From Haliclystus octoradiatus (taxonomy: Eukaryota; Cnidaria; Staurozoa; Stauromedusae; Haliclystidae), in the NCBI GenBank assembly GCA_916610825.1, contig OU744452.1, positions 4,003,543 to 4,067,542 on the forward strand: 64,000 nt of DNA, written 5' to 3'. The stretch's first letter is position 1; each line of letters starts with the position of its first letter. The notes under the pieces were generated by a model. It did no database searches and had not been told where the DNA came from. It saw nothing but the letters and a program-made list of their open reading frames with translations. Of the stretch, positions 10,701 to 21,629 are shown piece by piece. The position numbers and the translations under genes are program-made.

Positions 10701-13700
10701 AATTAAAGAGCCTTGAGCCCCAATATAAGTCCCTGGCCAAGATGAGAATCATGCAGGTGTTCAACGATATCATTTGGATGACACAACCTCAACCTGCACA
10801 TACTCAGACAGCCCCCCTACAGCAGCCTATCTCTGGAGCCTTCCGACCCCTTCCTAGATCCCATCATCAGCAGTCTTCATTACAGGGGCCAAATTGTCAC
10901 CAATTTATGCCCCAGGCACAGATGTCAATGAGGCCTCCAAATAGTTCAAATGCATTAAACTGTACACGAATGAATCAACTGCCCATTGACTATGAACTGA
11001 GCTCAGATTTGCGAAGTTCCGATGGAAGACAGGATGATACCCCATGAGCAGCTTAATTTTTGCAAATATATTAATTTTAATTGTAAACGGCACTCCCAAT
11101 TGTACCATAAATGGCATGATTTTGATGATATTTTTAAATTTATATAATGTTTGATATACTGTCATGTTTTCATATCTTCAATCTATAGTACAACATATTA
11201 TAAATTATATCATATATTATATATTCACGAGGAAGTGTGCATGTTCTACTTTAAAGTAAAATGATTATCTGATTAGCATATAAATGACTATAGGAATATG
11301 TGTTTTCAAGTTTCTCCGCAAGACCTAACATGAGACAGCTGCCATGAAACGGAACCTGCTGGACTGTTGACATATGTCTTAAATAGATCTCTAGTTTCTT
11401 TTGCATCTTTGCAGTAGTTATTATTTCTGCATCTAGAAACATCCCTGATAGCACTACTTGAGTCTACTTCGTACCGCCAGGAACCTGGAATTATTGACCC
11501 GCTGTTGTCTGTTGCATCTAAAAATCCTTTAGGAATGTAGCCTGCATTGTCTGTTAACTTTAGATAATTATGTAGGGAGACACAAGCTTTTACAATTCTT
11601 TCAGCTGTTTCAGGTGCTACACGGATTGGTCTCCGAAATATCCTCCACTTTGCAGCCATTATCCCAAAAGCATTTTCAATTGTTCTCCTTGCCCAAGATA
11701 GACGGTAGTTAAATACCAACTGCTCTTCCGAAAGGTTTTTCCCAGGTTAAGGTTTCAATAACCAAGGCTTCAATCCAAATATTTCGTCTGAAACAAGCAC
11801 GTAAGGGAAATCTTTTCCGTCTATCTTTTCAGGTCGAGGAACATTGAACTGCTTATTTTCAAAATTCCGTCCTAGTATAGATTGGTTAAAAATCGAGGCA
11901 TCATTGTCGCTACCATAACCTCCTATATCCACTAATGTAAAGCAATAGTCTGCGTCACAAATTGCCATCAAAATAAGGCTGTGAAAACCTTTGTAATTGT
12001 AATAGCTTGAACCCCCTTTTTGGGGCATTCTATAACAATGTGTTTTCCGTCTAATGCTCCAATGCAATGAGGGAAATTCCACTCAGCCTCAAAACCGTGC
12101 GCAATTCTAATCCAGTCTTTTTCTTTTGCGGGGGCCTTTACATACTTTTCGCTCAGGGCATCCCAAAGCCCCTCACATGTTTCCCTAACAATATCACAGA
12201 CCGTAATGCGCCCAACCCTAAAATTAAAGGATTGTAATTGTTGGGAGTCACCAGTCGCCAAATATCGTAGTGTTATAACCAAACGTTGCGCTGGTGTAAT
12301 CGTAACACGGCTTCTACATGGTTTTTTTGCAATAAATGGGCCAACAAGTAGAGTGAGATGCTCCAATCTTTCCGGAGACATGCGCAAAAATCTAAATAAA
12401 AATCAAAAGAAAAGAAACCATTAATTTTAAATAAAATTATCGTCAATTTGAATGTGTTACTATGTGTGCTCCATGGCTGTGTGATTTTCTGGCTTTATAT
12501 TAAAGATCTCTACGGTCAACCAGTATAAGATAAATACACCTTTCACAGGTAATATCTAGTTAATCAATTTCAGTCCCTCTAAAGCTGCTTAGAATAATTA
12601 TCATAAAAGTTACCCGAAAGAAAAAACAAAAGTACTGCAATTTGAATTAAGATTTTTAAAGCATTATACAGCCACAACTAACCTGAAAAAATATTCTCTA
12701 TCGCCCAGCCGTAGCTCTTTGAGCAAAGTATTGAAATGGCCATACTGATCTCTCTGAAGAAAAATCTCTCTAACCCACAATTTGTGCTTTCTTTTTTGTT
12801 TTCGACGACGACGCTTCAATGCCAAGTAAGTAAGTGTGAGGAACGCACTAGTTTGTGATAATAATTGTGATGAAGGAGTCTCCGCCATGGTTGTATAAAT
12901 ACGCAGTGTAGTATAATGATATTATTAATCTGTATATTAAACTACGATAAAATGAACTAAATTATGCTGAAATACTGAATGTACTGTATTATGATTAATT
13001 AATGATTAATAAAGTGTAGGCCTACTATATAATTTGTAAAGAAGGGAGAGACAATTGATCAGGGCAACTTCATCTATTCAATCTACTGAAGAAATCACCC
13101 AATAGCCAGGATATACACTTAACATGGGTATTTTATGGCAATTCACCAAGTGCAGTCACACGATCCAAATATCTAGCACAGCTTGATGCAAACGGCAAGC
13201 TCTCAATCCGTTCCATACAAACCGTTGCTTATTTCGGATATACTGTTATGAAGACCTCATTTCGGTCGATTTTGTAAAGATTTTAATAAATTTAGATTCC
13301 TTAATTTTTACCATAGCATTAGCATCACATAATTTTGATATCGTTAAATTATATTCTTGCCTGATTTATATGCTTTTTCAGTTAGAAGAGTTTGACTGCA
13401 AATATCGAATCATTATTGTCTGCTTCAAGCTGTAATCCCACATTCCATGTAGGCCTACTTATAAAACAGGGAGAATAATATCTGCGCTTTGGGAATTCAT
13501 TCAATATCAAATTATGCAAACATTTTTGCATTAGAAACTGTTTTTCCAGGAATTCATCATCATCTTTCATTGACGCTGTAAAAACTAGTCCTGAATGCTA
13601 AAATAAATTATGTAACCATTTTTAAATTGAAACTTGACTGCTACTGATGCCAAATTATGTGTTGAAGTAAAAAGGAACCTGAAAGGTAAAGATGCATTCT

Positions 13701-16700
13701 GGTAGCTCAAATATATCAAATGAAAATATAACCATCAGTTTAACATCACATCCCCATATCTGGTCTCACAATGGAATACTAGTAAAGCAACTCTCACTTC
13801 ACGCCGAGGGAAACATAAACTCGCTGGATCCATGTAAAATACCTTCAAGTGTACTAAACTAAATATGTGCTGTCTCCCAATTATGCTTCCCAAATTTTCT
13901 GTTTGCTGTGACTATTGTTACCATTCCACTTTATATCACATTGTTTATTTCTACTCTAGGTTCTATCAGGTTGTGGAGTATATGATGGATCAGAAGTTCA
14001 TGAAGCATCCGCGTAAGATCAGTTTCATTTTAAATCCCAGATTCATCTTTAACAATGTCTTTAAGCGCTAAACAAGTTTTATCAGTGTCATTTAGTAGCA
14101 GGCTCCATCAGCAAATTATAGTAATATGCTAGCACCGTGAAAATACATTCCAGCACTATGATAAAGTCTTATGCTAGTTTTTATTGCTTATAAACTTGGA
14201 TTTTTGTGAAATGACGGATATTTATTGTTAGTGGTTCCGGTGATAATTGTGGCTACGTTTTACTGAATATTTCTGCATTATTCGAGACGTCTGACAATCT
14301 TTTGTTGATGGCTGTTGTGATTTGTTTTATGATGCTTGGTGGATGGTTTGATTGGCGTTTATGTACACAGGTTTGTCGTCAGGTTTTCTATACGGTTGGT
14401 AGGTTTCATTAGATAAGTTAAATCTTACGTCAAGAAAATTAATAATTTTCGTATTTGTTTTGATTGTAATTGTGAAAAACCCATCTCTCAAATAATGTGG
14501 AAATATTCGGAAAGTCAAAGGACCAATACGAGACAACCTTAAAGTCAAGCGAATAAAAAAGTAACCTAACTCTCACACCACAAACATCAATCAGGGGTAA
14601 AAAGAACAGAGGAAGGCAAGTAATATGGTTTAACCCACCTTATAACAAAAATATAAAGACCAACATGAAACATCGGAAAACTATTTTCAAAACTAATCAA
14701 GAAACAATTTCCATAAACGCATTCCTTCCACAACATATTCAACCTCGACACAGTAAAAATCAGCTACAGCTGTACAAAAAGCATGAAGTCCATAATAAAA
14801 AGCCACAATAACAAAATAATTAACAACCAACAAAATGAAAACACCCAACTCGACCAACTATGTAATTGCCGAAAAAAGGAATTATGCCCAATGAATAATA
14901 ACTGCTTCAAAGAGAGCATTGTGTATATTGCTACAGTCACAACAAATGAAGGCCCAGAAAGGCAAAACTACATCGGACTAACTGAAAACACATTCAAGTC
15001 ATGCTACAATCAAGACCCACACTCATTCAGAAATACCAAATGCATCAATTCCACGTGTATATATGGCACTTAAGAAAACAATTAAGAATACAACATCAAA
15101 GGGTTAATCCTTTCAACTGCCGAGCCATGCAGCAACAAAACAAAAAAATGCGATCTCTGCCTCACAGAGAAATATCACATCACATACTCTGACAAACGTT
15201 TACTTAATAAAGGGACAGAAATAAAATCAAAATGTAGACATCAAAGTAGTTTTTACTTGTCAAATTTTAAAACGTAGCCACACATTATCACCGGAACCAC
15301 TAGTTAACAATAAATATCCTTTCTTCGTAACATGTAAGCAATAGCATAATTATATAATAGCACTCCGATTGTATGTATCCTGTAGGTATAGTGTATGAAT
15401 TTCATTGAATAGACTGCCTGATGATTGCCTTGGCGTGAAAATTTGATTAGCTAACATGATTGTTTAATTTTACCTTCATATATATTTTTTTTAATTTCCA
15501 TCATCACACTCTTGCCCGACAATGTTTTTGTGGAGATAACAACATTTTGCCAATTATATCTCAAGTAAAATATGCTGTAGCTGTTTCTATGATATTCCTG
15601 TAAACAAATTATGAACAAGTGATTTTTTCCGCTACTGTTCTAGAAATTTAAATAACTGGAAGATCTCAAGACAGTGATCTGCTGAGTTCACCCTGAGTTA
15701 AGTAAACTAAACATTGTGCCTGTCAGAAAACACCTCACCATTCCCCATCTAACCATAGTATGCAGCCTGTGTCTGACGAAAGGTTCATTGTTCACATTTT
15801 GCTATTGAGGCTTGACTTGTAAATCAGAAAATTATTGATTACCTAGGAGCCCCACCTTTGTCGGATCCTGTATGCAGCATCAGCTGGTTAGACTAAGATT
15901 CGGCCCTCCAAGATTCCAATCTGACTTTAGCCGGTATTTCCCTTGCAAAAGTCCATGGGTTTATAAAAGCAGTTCATGAGCTTTCGTGAACAATTCATGA
16001 ACATTTTCTTGTTGTTCAGGAACAGTTCATGAAATTGAAATTATCCAAACTATCATTAACACTCCATAAACATTTCATAAGCTGTTCATGAACTGTTCAG
16101 ACAAATTTCAAGACAAATTGAGCAATTTCAAGGGTTACATTTTAGCATTTTACAGCACTATCTAAGCTACATGTAATTGAGACTTTGCTTAGCATACAAC
16201 ATGCTTCAATTTTGATAAGATTTTTGCAATCTAGGCTGTGATTATATTCTAAAAATAATTTTTTGTATTTGTTTTTATCAAAGAATCATGGTACATTTGA
16301 GTCGCAGTGCTGTTGATTATCAACTATATGCTCCAAATGTCGATCAAATGCATGTTGTGAATCATTTAAATGGAGAAGAAGAAAAAGATTCAAAAAGGTA
16401 TGTTTAGGCATCGTGTTATTGATGTGTGTTGATGTTTGTATACATAATTAAATGACTTTGCATGTTAATGGTTAGTTCTCTCCATTAGCAAATCAAGGAT
16501 ATCTATCATAGGACTCAATTCTATCTATCTATATCGAGTTTTTTGAATCAATGTTAAGATGTTTGCAATATTTAAATTTTAAATTTATAGGCTACTTTGT
16601 CTTGCTAGGTTTTACGCTTTATCAGGGTCCTACAAATGTTTTATCCTTCCAGAAATCTGACTTTTCATTCAAACAACTTCCGTGAACTCTTCATACTGAA

Positions 16701-19700
16701 ACGTTCCTTATAACATTGTCATCTCTCTAAATTTAAGGAGAAAAATGAATCAAATTCAATTTTCTTCTGAATTTTGGCCAGTCTTCTGGAAACCTAGTGG
16801 CTAGCTTGCTGGGTTTTGTCAGACCCTGCGCTTGATGATAGTTTGTTTTTCTTCCTTACAGGAATGTCTTACAAGAATCTGCAAGAATTGCTCGCGGCAA
16901 AGTAAAGCCATTGTCTGAACTTAACGCAGCTGATCACTCTGCTATTTTATTTCCTGGTGGTTTTGGGGCTGCAAAAAATTTGTAAGTACGTCAATCGATG
17001 AAAGATGCATAGTTCAAGGCAGATATGTGATTGTGTTACATGGCCTTTCATCAAGTATGTACTCGTACTAGTAAAGTTAATGTTCCATTATGTAACACCC
17101 CTTCCCCTTGTATGCAACACATCTCTACGCTTTTGGATCACTCCCCTTCTGCGTAAATACTGACAATTTTTCAACATCCTCCCCACCGCATTTTGCAAAG
17201 TTTTTCTTTGTTGTTTCCGAAAGTATACTAGTGCAGCGATTTTTAGAAAAAAAAGTTTTCATGGTTAATAGTTAATTTTATTGTTTAACTTTTCTATGTT
17301 TACCTATCAACAAACTGATAATGCTACAAAGACAATCGAGATGCGTACTTACTTTGATGGTCGACACCCCTCTCCCCAAAGTACGCAGCTTTCTGCTTTT
17401 GGTATGACCCCCCTCCCCCTCAACTGAGTACGTTCTTTATAGATGGTCGTTTTCTTTGCAAGCATTTACCATTTATTTCATTCATCTGTAGGTCAATATG
17501 TAGAGTTATTTCAACTTGAGGATTTAATTGATAATTGCATCGGAGTATGTATCAATGTTTTACATTATATAATCTTTTGATCAATTGATCAATTTGAAAA
17601 TCACTGATATATACAAAAAAATTGAAGCTGTTATGTAAAGATCATCTTTAGTACCCTCTTTGTACTGTCCGAGCCTCGTTTTTTCCACGAGTGCTACAAA
17701 TTTATTACTTACTAAATTTGTTACAAAGAGCATTATTTTTACACAAAAAGGGCATGCAGCTAGTATTGGGTCTAATTCCAATCCGTAATTCAAATTATTC
17801 TGATCACCTATTTATAGTTATGTTGGTAATTCTCCAATGAAATGATGCTAGAAATTTTTGAAATTTTGCCCTGAAAGGTTCTCCCATTACTATTCTCTAG
17901 ACCACTGTTCGTATGTATGTTATATACAGACCAAATGCCGCCTATGGATGTATGGTCCGCCCTACATTATCAATACCTTTGACATTGATTAAGTTATTAG
18001 ATTGGTCTTTGACAAATTATGTGACTTTCAAATTACTATGCTACAAAGTGCGGAATCCTGGTAACCTGGTTCCGGAATCCAGAAGGCTGTTACAAAATCA
18101 GAATGTTTTTTAATTTCACTATCAAATTTAGCCTATTTGGTTACTACCCCTGCGAAAAGCAGTTCAGGGGTTCATGAACAGTTCATGAAAATTTGGGGCC
18201 ATTTAATGTTCATGAACTCCTGAACTGTTTTCGCAGGGGTAACATTGCTTTCATTTGAAATTCATGTTATCAACGTTGAGGTTATCAAACTTCAAAACAA
18301 CAAGTCAAATTTCAGTGGTTAAAATTTTTCAAAAGTTTTCAACTACTTTAAAAACAAAAAAATCCAAGCTCCTGGGAAGCTAAATATGTTTATGGCATCC
18401 TAGGCTATGTAGGTAAGTATCACCAAGGTATTATAATTAAAACTAATTCCCAATTCTAATAATTAATTCTATTTATAATATCCTACTATGACTTACATCA
18501 TCAATTTTTAGTGCTAAACTTTTGTGTAAGCGATTTGCTATATTCATTATAACAAGATGATATCTGTTATTAAATTATATCTTTTCAGGAGTAACTTTGC
18601 TGTAAAGCAAGCAGATTGCGTTGTCCATGGTGACGTTGAAAGAACGCTAAAAGAATTCCATGCAGCTAAAAAACCAATTGGGTAAGTTTACTCATTATTT
18701 CCTACATAATATACAATACTATATAGGTCACTCAACAATCAAATGCTACATCAGTCCACACATAAACAAAAAATATTTTGATTTGTCATTAAAATTTTTG
18801 ATCTGTGAACTGCAGAACTGCAGTATTGAACTGGAGAATTGATAGGCCTACATTTTAGCATGGTTTGTCCATCCACCGTTGTTATCAAATATTGAGTCAA
18901 AAGTCGTTTCCAGTCCAGGAGCCACAAGGCAAAAAATTGACGCTAGGTCGCATTGATTCAACCATTGAACAAGTCACATGTAAATATTAAATTTAATTTT
19001 GTATCTACTTCATACTTTGGTTGAAATATATCTATCTATCTATCTATATTATATAAAATATGAAGTCAAAAATCAGCCAATCGTGTTTGCTACTCGAAGT
19101 TTCACGCCAATGCGATCATCAGGCAATCCATTCAATCTATTAATTGATTTATTGATATTGATCGATATTTATAATTGTTTGATATATTGATATGTGTTGA
19201 TATATTGAATAGATTGCCTGATGATTGCTTAAGAAACTTTGAGTAGCAAACATGGTTGTTTGATTTTTGACTTCATATTTTATATATTATTTAAATCTCT
19301 GCTGTATAGCATTGAGCCCTGTGTTCAATCAGTAAGACAACTCACACCACATTATATATTTATCTCTCTATATCTATAATAATAAGTAAACGAAAATATC
19401 TGACATTCATATTTGCTACTATTATTAGTTTTACGCCAAGGCAATCAGATCATCAGGCAATTTAATCTTTAATCTATCTATATCTATCTAATTTATACAA
19501 CGATTTTTTGTGATATCCAATTTGAAAAACTGTTTCAATCCAACCGCTTTGATCAAAATTTCTTTTGAATATGTGATTCTTATCGCTTAGAATTGTCGAT
19601 TGGATTGGTGCTTCCAGAGTTGTTTGTTGGTGAAGTCATAACGCTAGTAGAATCATTGGCTTCATACACATGAGATATCTCAAACTTTAATCAGGACAAC

Positions 19701-21559
19701 AGGAATTTAGTATTGTACTATTCAGCAATTGGCGCACAGTTTCCCGGGAAACAATTGATATTCGGTGCACTCGATTATAAACATTTGCATGACCTTTTTT
19801 CTCATCCAATGTTTTTGAAAACTCCTGATCAAATTGGGATTCTCATTTGTGATGTCAAGTTCAAATTGTGAGATTGATTGTGTTTTCGAAACTAGTTTTG
19901 CTATGGTGATTATGCGTCATAATTCTAAACCAATCAGATTGATCAAATCAATTTCGTTATAATACAATGCGTATTAGCATAACTACACTAATATCAACTT
20001 CCATTTGCCCCCACTGCATTGTGCTTTATTTTATTAATTACATTTGACTCCGTTTTGCAATCTTTACGAGAGTATGGATGTTATTTTATCTCACCCTCAT
20101 AGAATTATGTTAAGATCTAGGATGTTTGCAATGATTTTTGTTCTTTCTGTAGGCTGTGTTGCATTTCACCAGTTCTTGCTGCTCGTGTATGTAATTTATT
20201 AAATTAGAGATTGAGTGTTTATTTAATACAGTATATGCGTAACTTGTCCGCGATTTCTGTGTATTTATATGATGATAAAAATGAACGAGGTTGAACAACC
20301 GTTTCCTCGTCTTGACTTCAGCTACTAGTACTGTATGCCTACTTGTACATACTGTACAATCATTGCAAAACGTATACTTTAATATGCACATAATCTGTAT
20401 TTAGTCGCTCTACATCGTCAACTATAGCCCTTAACAAGTGATTAGTAATTCTTCAAATATGTTTTTTCTGTTGATTACTTGTTGTCATGAAGTCTTTGGG
20501 AGAAAACTTTACCCTGATAGGCCTCATTGCCAAAAATGGCCAGAATCCGATTTGAAAACCGACCTGGTCAAGATAAATCGGATTCGGGTTGTTATCTTAG
20601 GTATTCGGATGGGTATTTTTACTTTATAGTAAATAATGTGCTCTTGCTTCCTCATAACATTCGTACCCATTATCAATTTTTTGTAAATCCGATCCGACGC
20701 ACACCTGGAATGCCCGTAGAGAGAGACTATATTGAAGTACAGCACCCCTACATTGAAGACTTCAAATTGTATACAGTGAACTTAGAATTTAGAATTAAAG
20801 AAAGAAGTCAGTCAATATTTGGTCAATGTATTAGACAAATATTGTAATTTTATTGAAATGTCTTTATGCATTGTGACTGCTTCGGTTTCACCAAGTTGAT
20901 TCGAATGTTTACACTTTTTCATTTCTAGGTTATAAGTGGTTGCACGGTAACGCTTGGAATGGATAAAGAAGAGAATGGACGATGGCCGTATGCTGGAACT
21001 AGTCAAGCTGCGGTTGCTATGGGAGCCAAGCATGTCAATAGAGATGTATTTGTATCTTTTTAACTATTTCAATCTCAAAAAAAAAATTTTTGATTCACCT
21101 ATGGTCTTTCGCGATTTCCCGAATATCGACAGTTTATACAAAATATTTGAGAAAATGCTTTAAGTTGAACAATTAAGAAGTACCAACACCTTTCCTGACA
21201 GTCAACACTTTTCTTACTTACGAGGGACCTGAGTATCCCCAACATTGGAACAGGGACTGTAGCGTGGCGCCTTTTCCCCTCTGGTACCGCCCCTGGATTG
21301 CTAAATCATTTTCTCAGGCACTGCATGTTTGACTATCTCTACTGATTAATAGCTGTTCTTCTAGGCATTTTGTAGGTTTCTATTATTTGTTACACAAAAC
21401 CATTATTATCTTCCATGACGCTACTGATGGCAGGAAATCGAAATCGATGAAGTAAATAATATCGTGACAACGCCTGCATTCATGTGTGAAACAAAGTTAC
21501 ATGAGATATTCGATGGGATCGGAAAGATGGTGGCAGCTGTCGTAGGCAGAACGAAATAG
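7718..21559 (+). CDS. GATD3: ES1 / GATD3-like mitochondrial protein, complete in eight exons
   Basis: Exons 7718-7825, 13960-14012, 16284-16397, 16862-16981, 18589-18681, 20153-20186, 20929-21045 and 21434-21559 sum to 765 nt (254 residues plus TAG); every junction keeps phase. Exon 1 encodes a basic, Ser/Arg-rich N-terminus typical of a mitochondrial import signal, ending PVAV; exon 2 continues [18 protein letters not shown]. Further ES1 hallmarks are the ESARIARGK block, [22 protein letters not shown] (Cys pair about residues 165-166 at the nucleophile-elbow position of the DJ-1/PfpI fold), NGRWPYAGT and TTPAFMCET near the end. Length matches the ~260-270 residue family. The donor after exon 7 (GTATTT) is weak. 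Intron 1 is 6.1 kb and houses a Harbinger transposon; intron 2 houses Penelope-like fragments. The family is a mitochondrial glutamine-amidotransferase-like protein linked to glyoxalase/deglycase-type activity; its precise reaction here is not shown by sequence. Confidence 0.93.
7930..8027 (-). repeat. Solo end of the 43.3-46.4 kb element family
   Basis: GCCACTCCTCTAGAAATAG, a GGTACGG...GGTACGGTGACACCG block and CACCGTCTACATTACTTT resemble the right-hand terminus of the long inverted-repeat element at 43317-46406 (GTGGTACGGGTGCC and CCGTCTAAATTATTTAC). No matching opposite end is seen nearby, so this is a fragment or solo terminus within ES1 intron 1. Confidence 0.6.
8860..9715. mobile_element. 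MITE-like element with ~110 bp inverted arms
   Basis: The left arm at about 8866-8975 (GGATAATGTTCCGGCAGCCG and AGATAATGTTCCGTGCGTC, then GCGCATGC) recurs as reverse complement at about 9600-9712 (GCGCATGCGCAAAGAACACA, CGGAACATTATCTTTTGAAG, TCCGGCAGCCGGAACAATAT). The ~620 bp between the arms has no convincing gene. It lies in ES1 intron 1 directly upstream of the Harbinger MADF gene and might be a related non-autonomous partner, but shared ends with that transposon were not established. Confidence 0.75.
9863..11047 (+). CDS. MADF-BESS protein, Harbinger accessory DNA-binding factor (5' partial)
   Basis: The frame opens behind an acceptor-like TTGTTAG at 9856-9862 and an in-frame stop at 9848, so the first residues of the MADF domain must come from an unseen upstream exon. 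The visible N-terminus [13 protein letters not shown], the block KRNAWKEIA, then [14 protein letters not shown] and a Trp/Leu-rich end make up the MADF domain (about residues 1-75). A Ser/Pro-rich, acidic linker with a basic patch (GKKRA...[10 protein letters not shown]) follows. Around residues 270-305 [19 protein letters not shown] with a [10 protein letters not shown] segment is a BESS motif, a protein-interaction module common in this family. The C-terminus is Gln/Pro-rich. The frame has no internal stop, unlike the facing transposase. A domesticated host MADF protein is the alternative, but the context favours a transposon accessory protein. Confidence 0.8.
   Translation, partial: GYPIIYDKSNVDYKIPLKKRNAWKEIATKLVMDVNDAQRRYNNIRTTFSKYMRKMYKAPSGSGRSDVGQIEAKFEYLRWLHTHITHRQSTTNVQQPTEINNEWTPSPDPSSQLDNRRARIIENNECNIDDYVDSLLHVPESPLSPLSPHSSLGSSFNDLTNDLLADNPIVHDDFEVLVSERTASSDSPCPSENGDVINVQGNPNRGKKRATSGTSTTTGKRKLAYSKGNKPPSQAEMDRGFLKTMNSINSAINNGNPKQDTRPVEIEDDERHFCLSLVGQLKSLEPQYKSLAKMRIMQVFNDIIWMTQPQPAHTQTAPLQQPISGAFRPLPRSHHQQSSLQGPNCHQFMPQAQMSMRPPNSSNALNCTRMNQLPIDYELSSDLRSSDGRQDDTP
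11306..12888 (-). pseudogene. PIF/Harbinger (HARBI1-like) DDE transposase with one frameshift and one nonsense change
   Basis: Exon 1 (12683-12888) starts at ATG 12888 and ends at donor CAG|GTTAGT; it has a basic run ([12 protein letters not shown]) then [19 protein letters not shown] and [12 protein letters not shown], the family N-terminus. After a 291 bp intron (12392-12682) exon 2 resumes [12 protein letters not shown], then [20 protein letters not shown] and [13 protein letters not shown] (first catalytic Asp block). The frame is broken around 12022, where a G-run appears one base short, and resumes as [34 protein letters not shown] (second catalytic block) and [18 protein letters not shown] at about 11741 interrupts the next conserved stretch, after which [17 protein letters not shown] (third catalytic region) follows to a stop at 11306. 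Only these two lesions are seen, so inactivation looks recent. Confidence 0.88.
14214..14548 (-). mobile_element. Penelope-like element fragment (reverse transcriptase piece plus 3' end), minus strand
   Basis: On the minus strand the frame contains [19 protein letters not shown] and a [10 protein letters not shown] segment, a characteristic stretch of Penelope-like reverse transcriptase, then jumps through stops to the element's terminal sequence (GTGGTTCCGGTGATAATTGT at 14230-14250, reverse sense). Everything between the RT piece and the 3' terminus is deleted. Its terminus is the reverse complement of the end of the adjacent plus-strand fragment (15265-15320). Confidence 0.75.
14560..15325 (+). 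mobile_element. Penelope-like element 3' fragment with GIY-YIG endonuclease remnant, plus strand
   Basis: Plus-strand frames give [17 protein letters not shown] (linker after RT) and then a GIY-YIG-type region: [37 protein letters not shown], then frame-shifted remains YIWHLRK and [12 protein letters not shown] and KCRHQS. The Tyr-Ile-Gly triad of the endonuclease is visible; frameshifts after about 15070 show decay. The terminal sequence at 15265-15320 (GTAGCCACACATTATCACCG) matches the 14214-14270 end in reverse complement. It lies in ES1 intron 2. Confidence 0.78.
15405..15490 (+). repeat. Half copy of the TCATCAGGCAATC MITE family
   Basis: GAATAGACTGCCTGATGATT, TGGCGTGAAAATTTGATTAG and ACATGATTGTTTAATTTTAC match the right arm of the 19050-19290 element. 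Only one arm is present, in ES1 intron 2. Confidence 0.6.
15960..16100. repeat. Cluster of GTTCATGAAC-type palindromes
   Basis: AGTTCATGAGC, AATTCATGAAC, AGTTCATGAAAT and GTTCATGAACTGTTC occur within 140 bp. A second cluster at 18148-18240 is arranged as a hairpin, suggesting both belong to one small repeat family. Confidence 0.65.
18148..18240. mobile_element. Small hairpin element built on GTTCATGAAC
   Basis: CCCCTGCGAAAAGCAGTTCA at the left and TGAACTGTTTTCGCAGGGG at the right are near-perfect reverse complements with internal GTTCATGAAC repeats. At about 90 bp it looks like a foldback/MITE unit in ES1 intron 4. Confidence 0.7.
19050..19290. mobile_element. MITE-like hairpin, ~90 bp inverted arms
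   Basis: The left arm (ATATGAAGTCAAAAATCAGC, GTTTGCTACTCGAAGTTTC, GATCATCAGGCAATCCATTC) is mirrored by the right arm (GAATAGATTGCCTGATGATT, GAAACTTTGAGTAGCAAACA, TTTTTGACTTCATATTTTAT). The loop is TTGATAT-rich. Related half copies lie at 15405 and 19400. A TCTA microsatellite precedes it (19024-19046). Confidence 0.8.
19395..19475 (-). repeat. Another half copy of the TCATCAGGCAATC family
   Basis: ATTTGCTACTATTATTAGTT, TTACGCCAAGGCAATCAGAT and CATCAGGCAATTTAATC match the left arm of the 19050-19290 element with extra divergence. Confidence 0.55.
19800..19912 (+). repeat. ~110 bp dispersed repeat, second copy at 43795
   Basis: From ATGTTTTTGAAAACTCCTGA through GTTTTCGAAACTAGTTTTGC the sequence matches 43798-43907 with only a few substitutions. 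No coding potential; it lies in ES1 intron 5. Confidence 0.85.
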
Positions 21560-21623
21560 ATTATTTTGAAGAACAATAGCTAGATACTGTATAATAATAT
21601 CAGAAAAATGATGTGCGTTTGCA

Positions 21624-21629
21624 ATTAAA
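21624..21629 (+). terminator. Probable polyadenylation signal of ES1
   Basis: ATTAAA, the common variant signal, lies 65 bp after the ES1 stop codon. No AATAAA was seen closer. Confidence 0.4.

Larger units (their letters stand above)
9725..12950. mobile_element. PIF/Harbinger-type DNA transposon (two convergent genes)
   Basis: The unit consists of a plus-strand MADF-BESS gene (9863-11047) and a minus-strand HARBI1-like DDE transposase (11306-12888) pointing toward each other. Harbinger elements typically pair a DDE transposase with a Myb/MADF-type DNA-binding accessory protein, so the combination is diagnostic. Terminal inverted repeats and the expected 3 bp target duplication could not be located, so the outer limits given are only the gene-supported extent. 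The whole element lies in intron 1 of the ES1 gene. Confidence 0.8.

Noticed and set aside
10252..10773. Frames opposite to or overlapping the MADF-BESS gene
   Set aside because: Shadow frames of the well-supported plus-strand reading frame.
20430..20850. Possible element around repeated AATCCGAT / ATCGGATTCGG words
   Set aside because: The words suggest weak inverted symmetry, but no clear ends, second copy or coding content could be supported.
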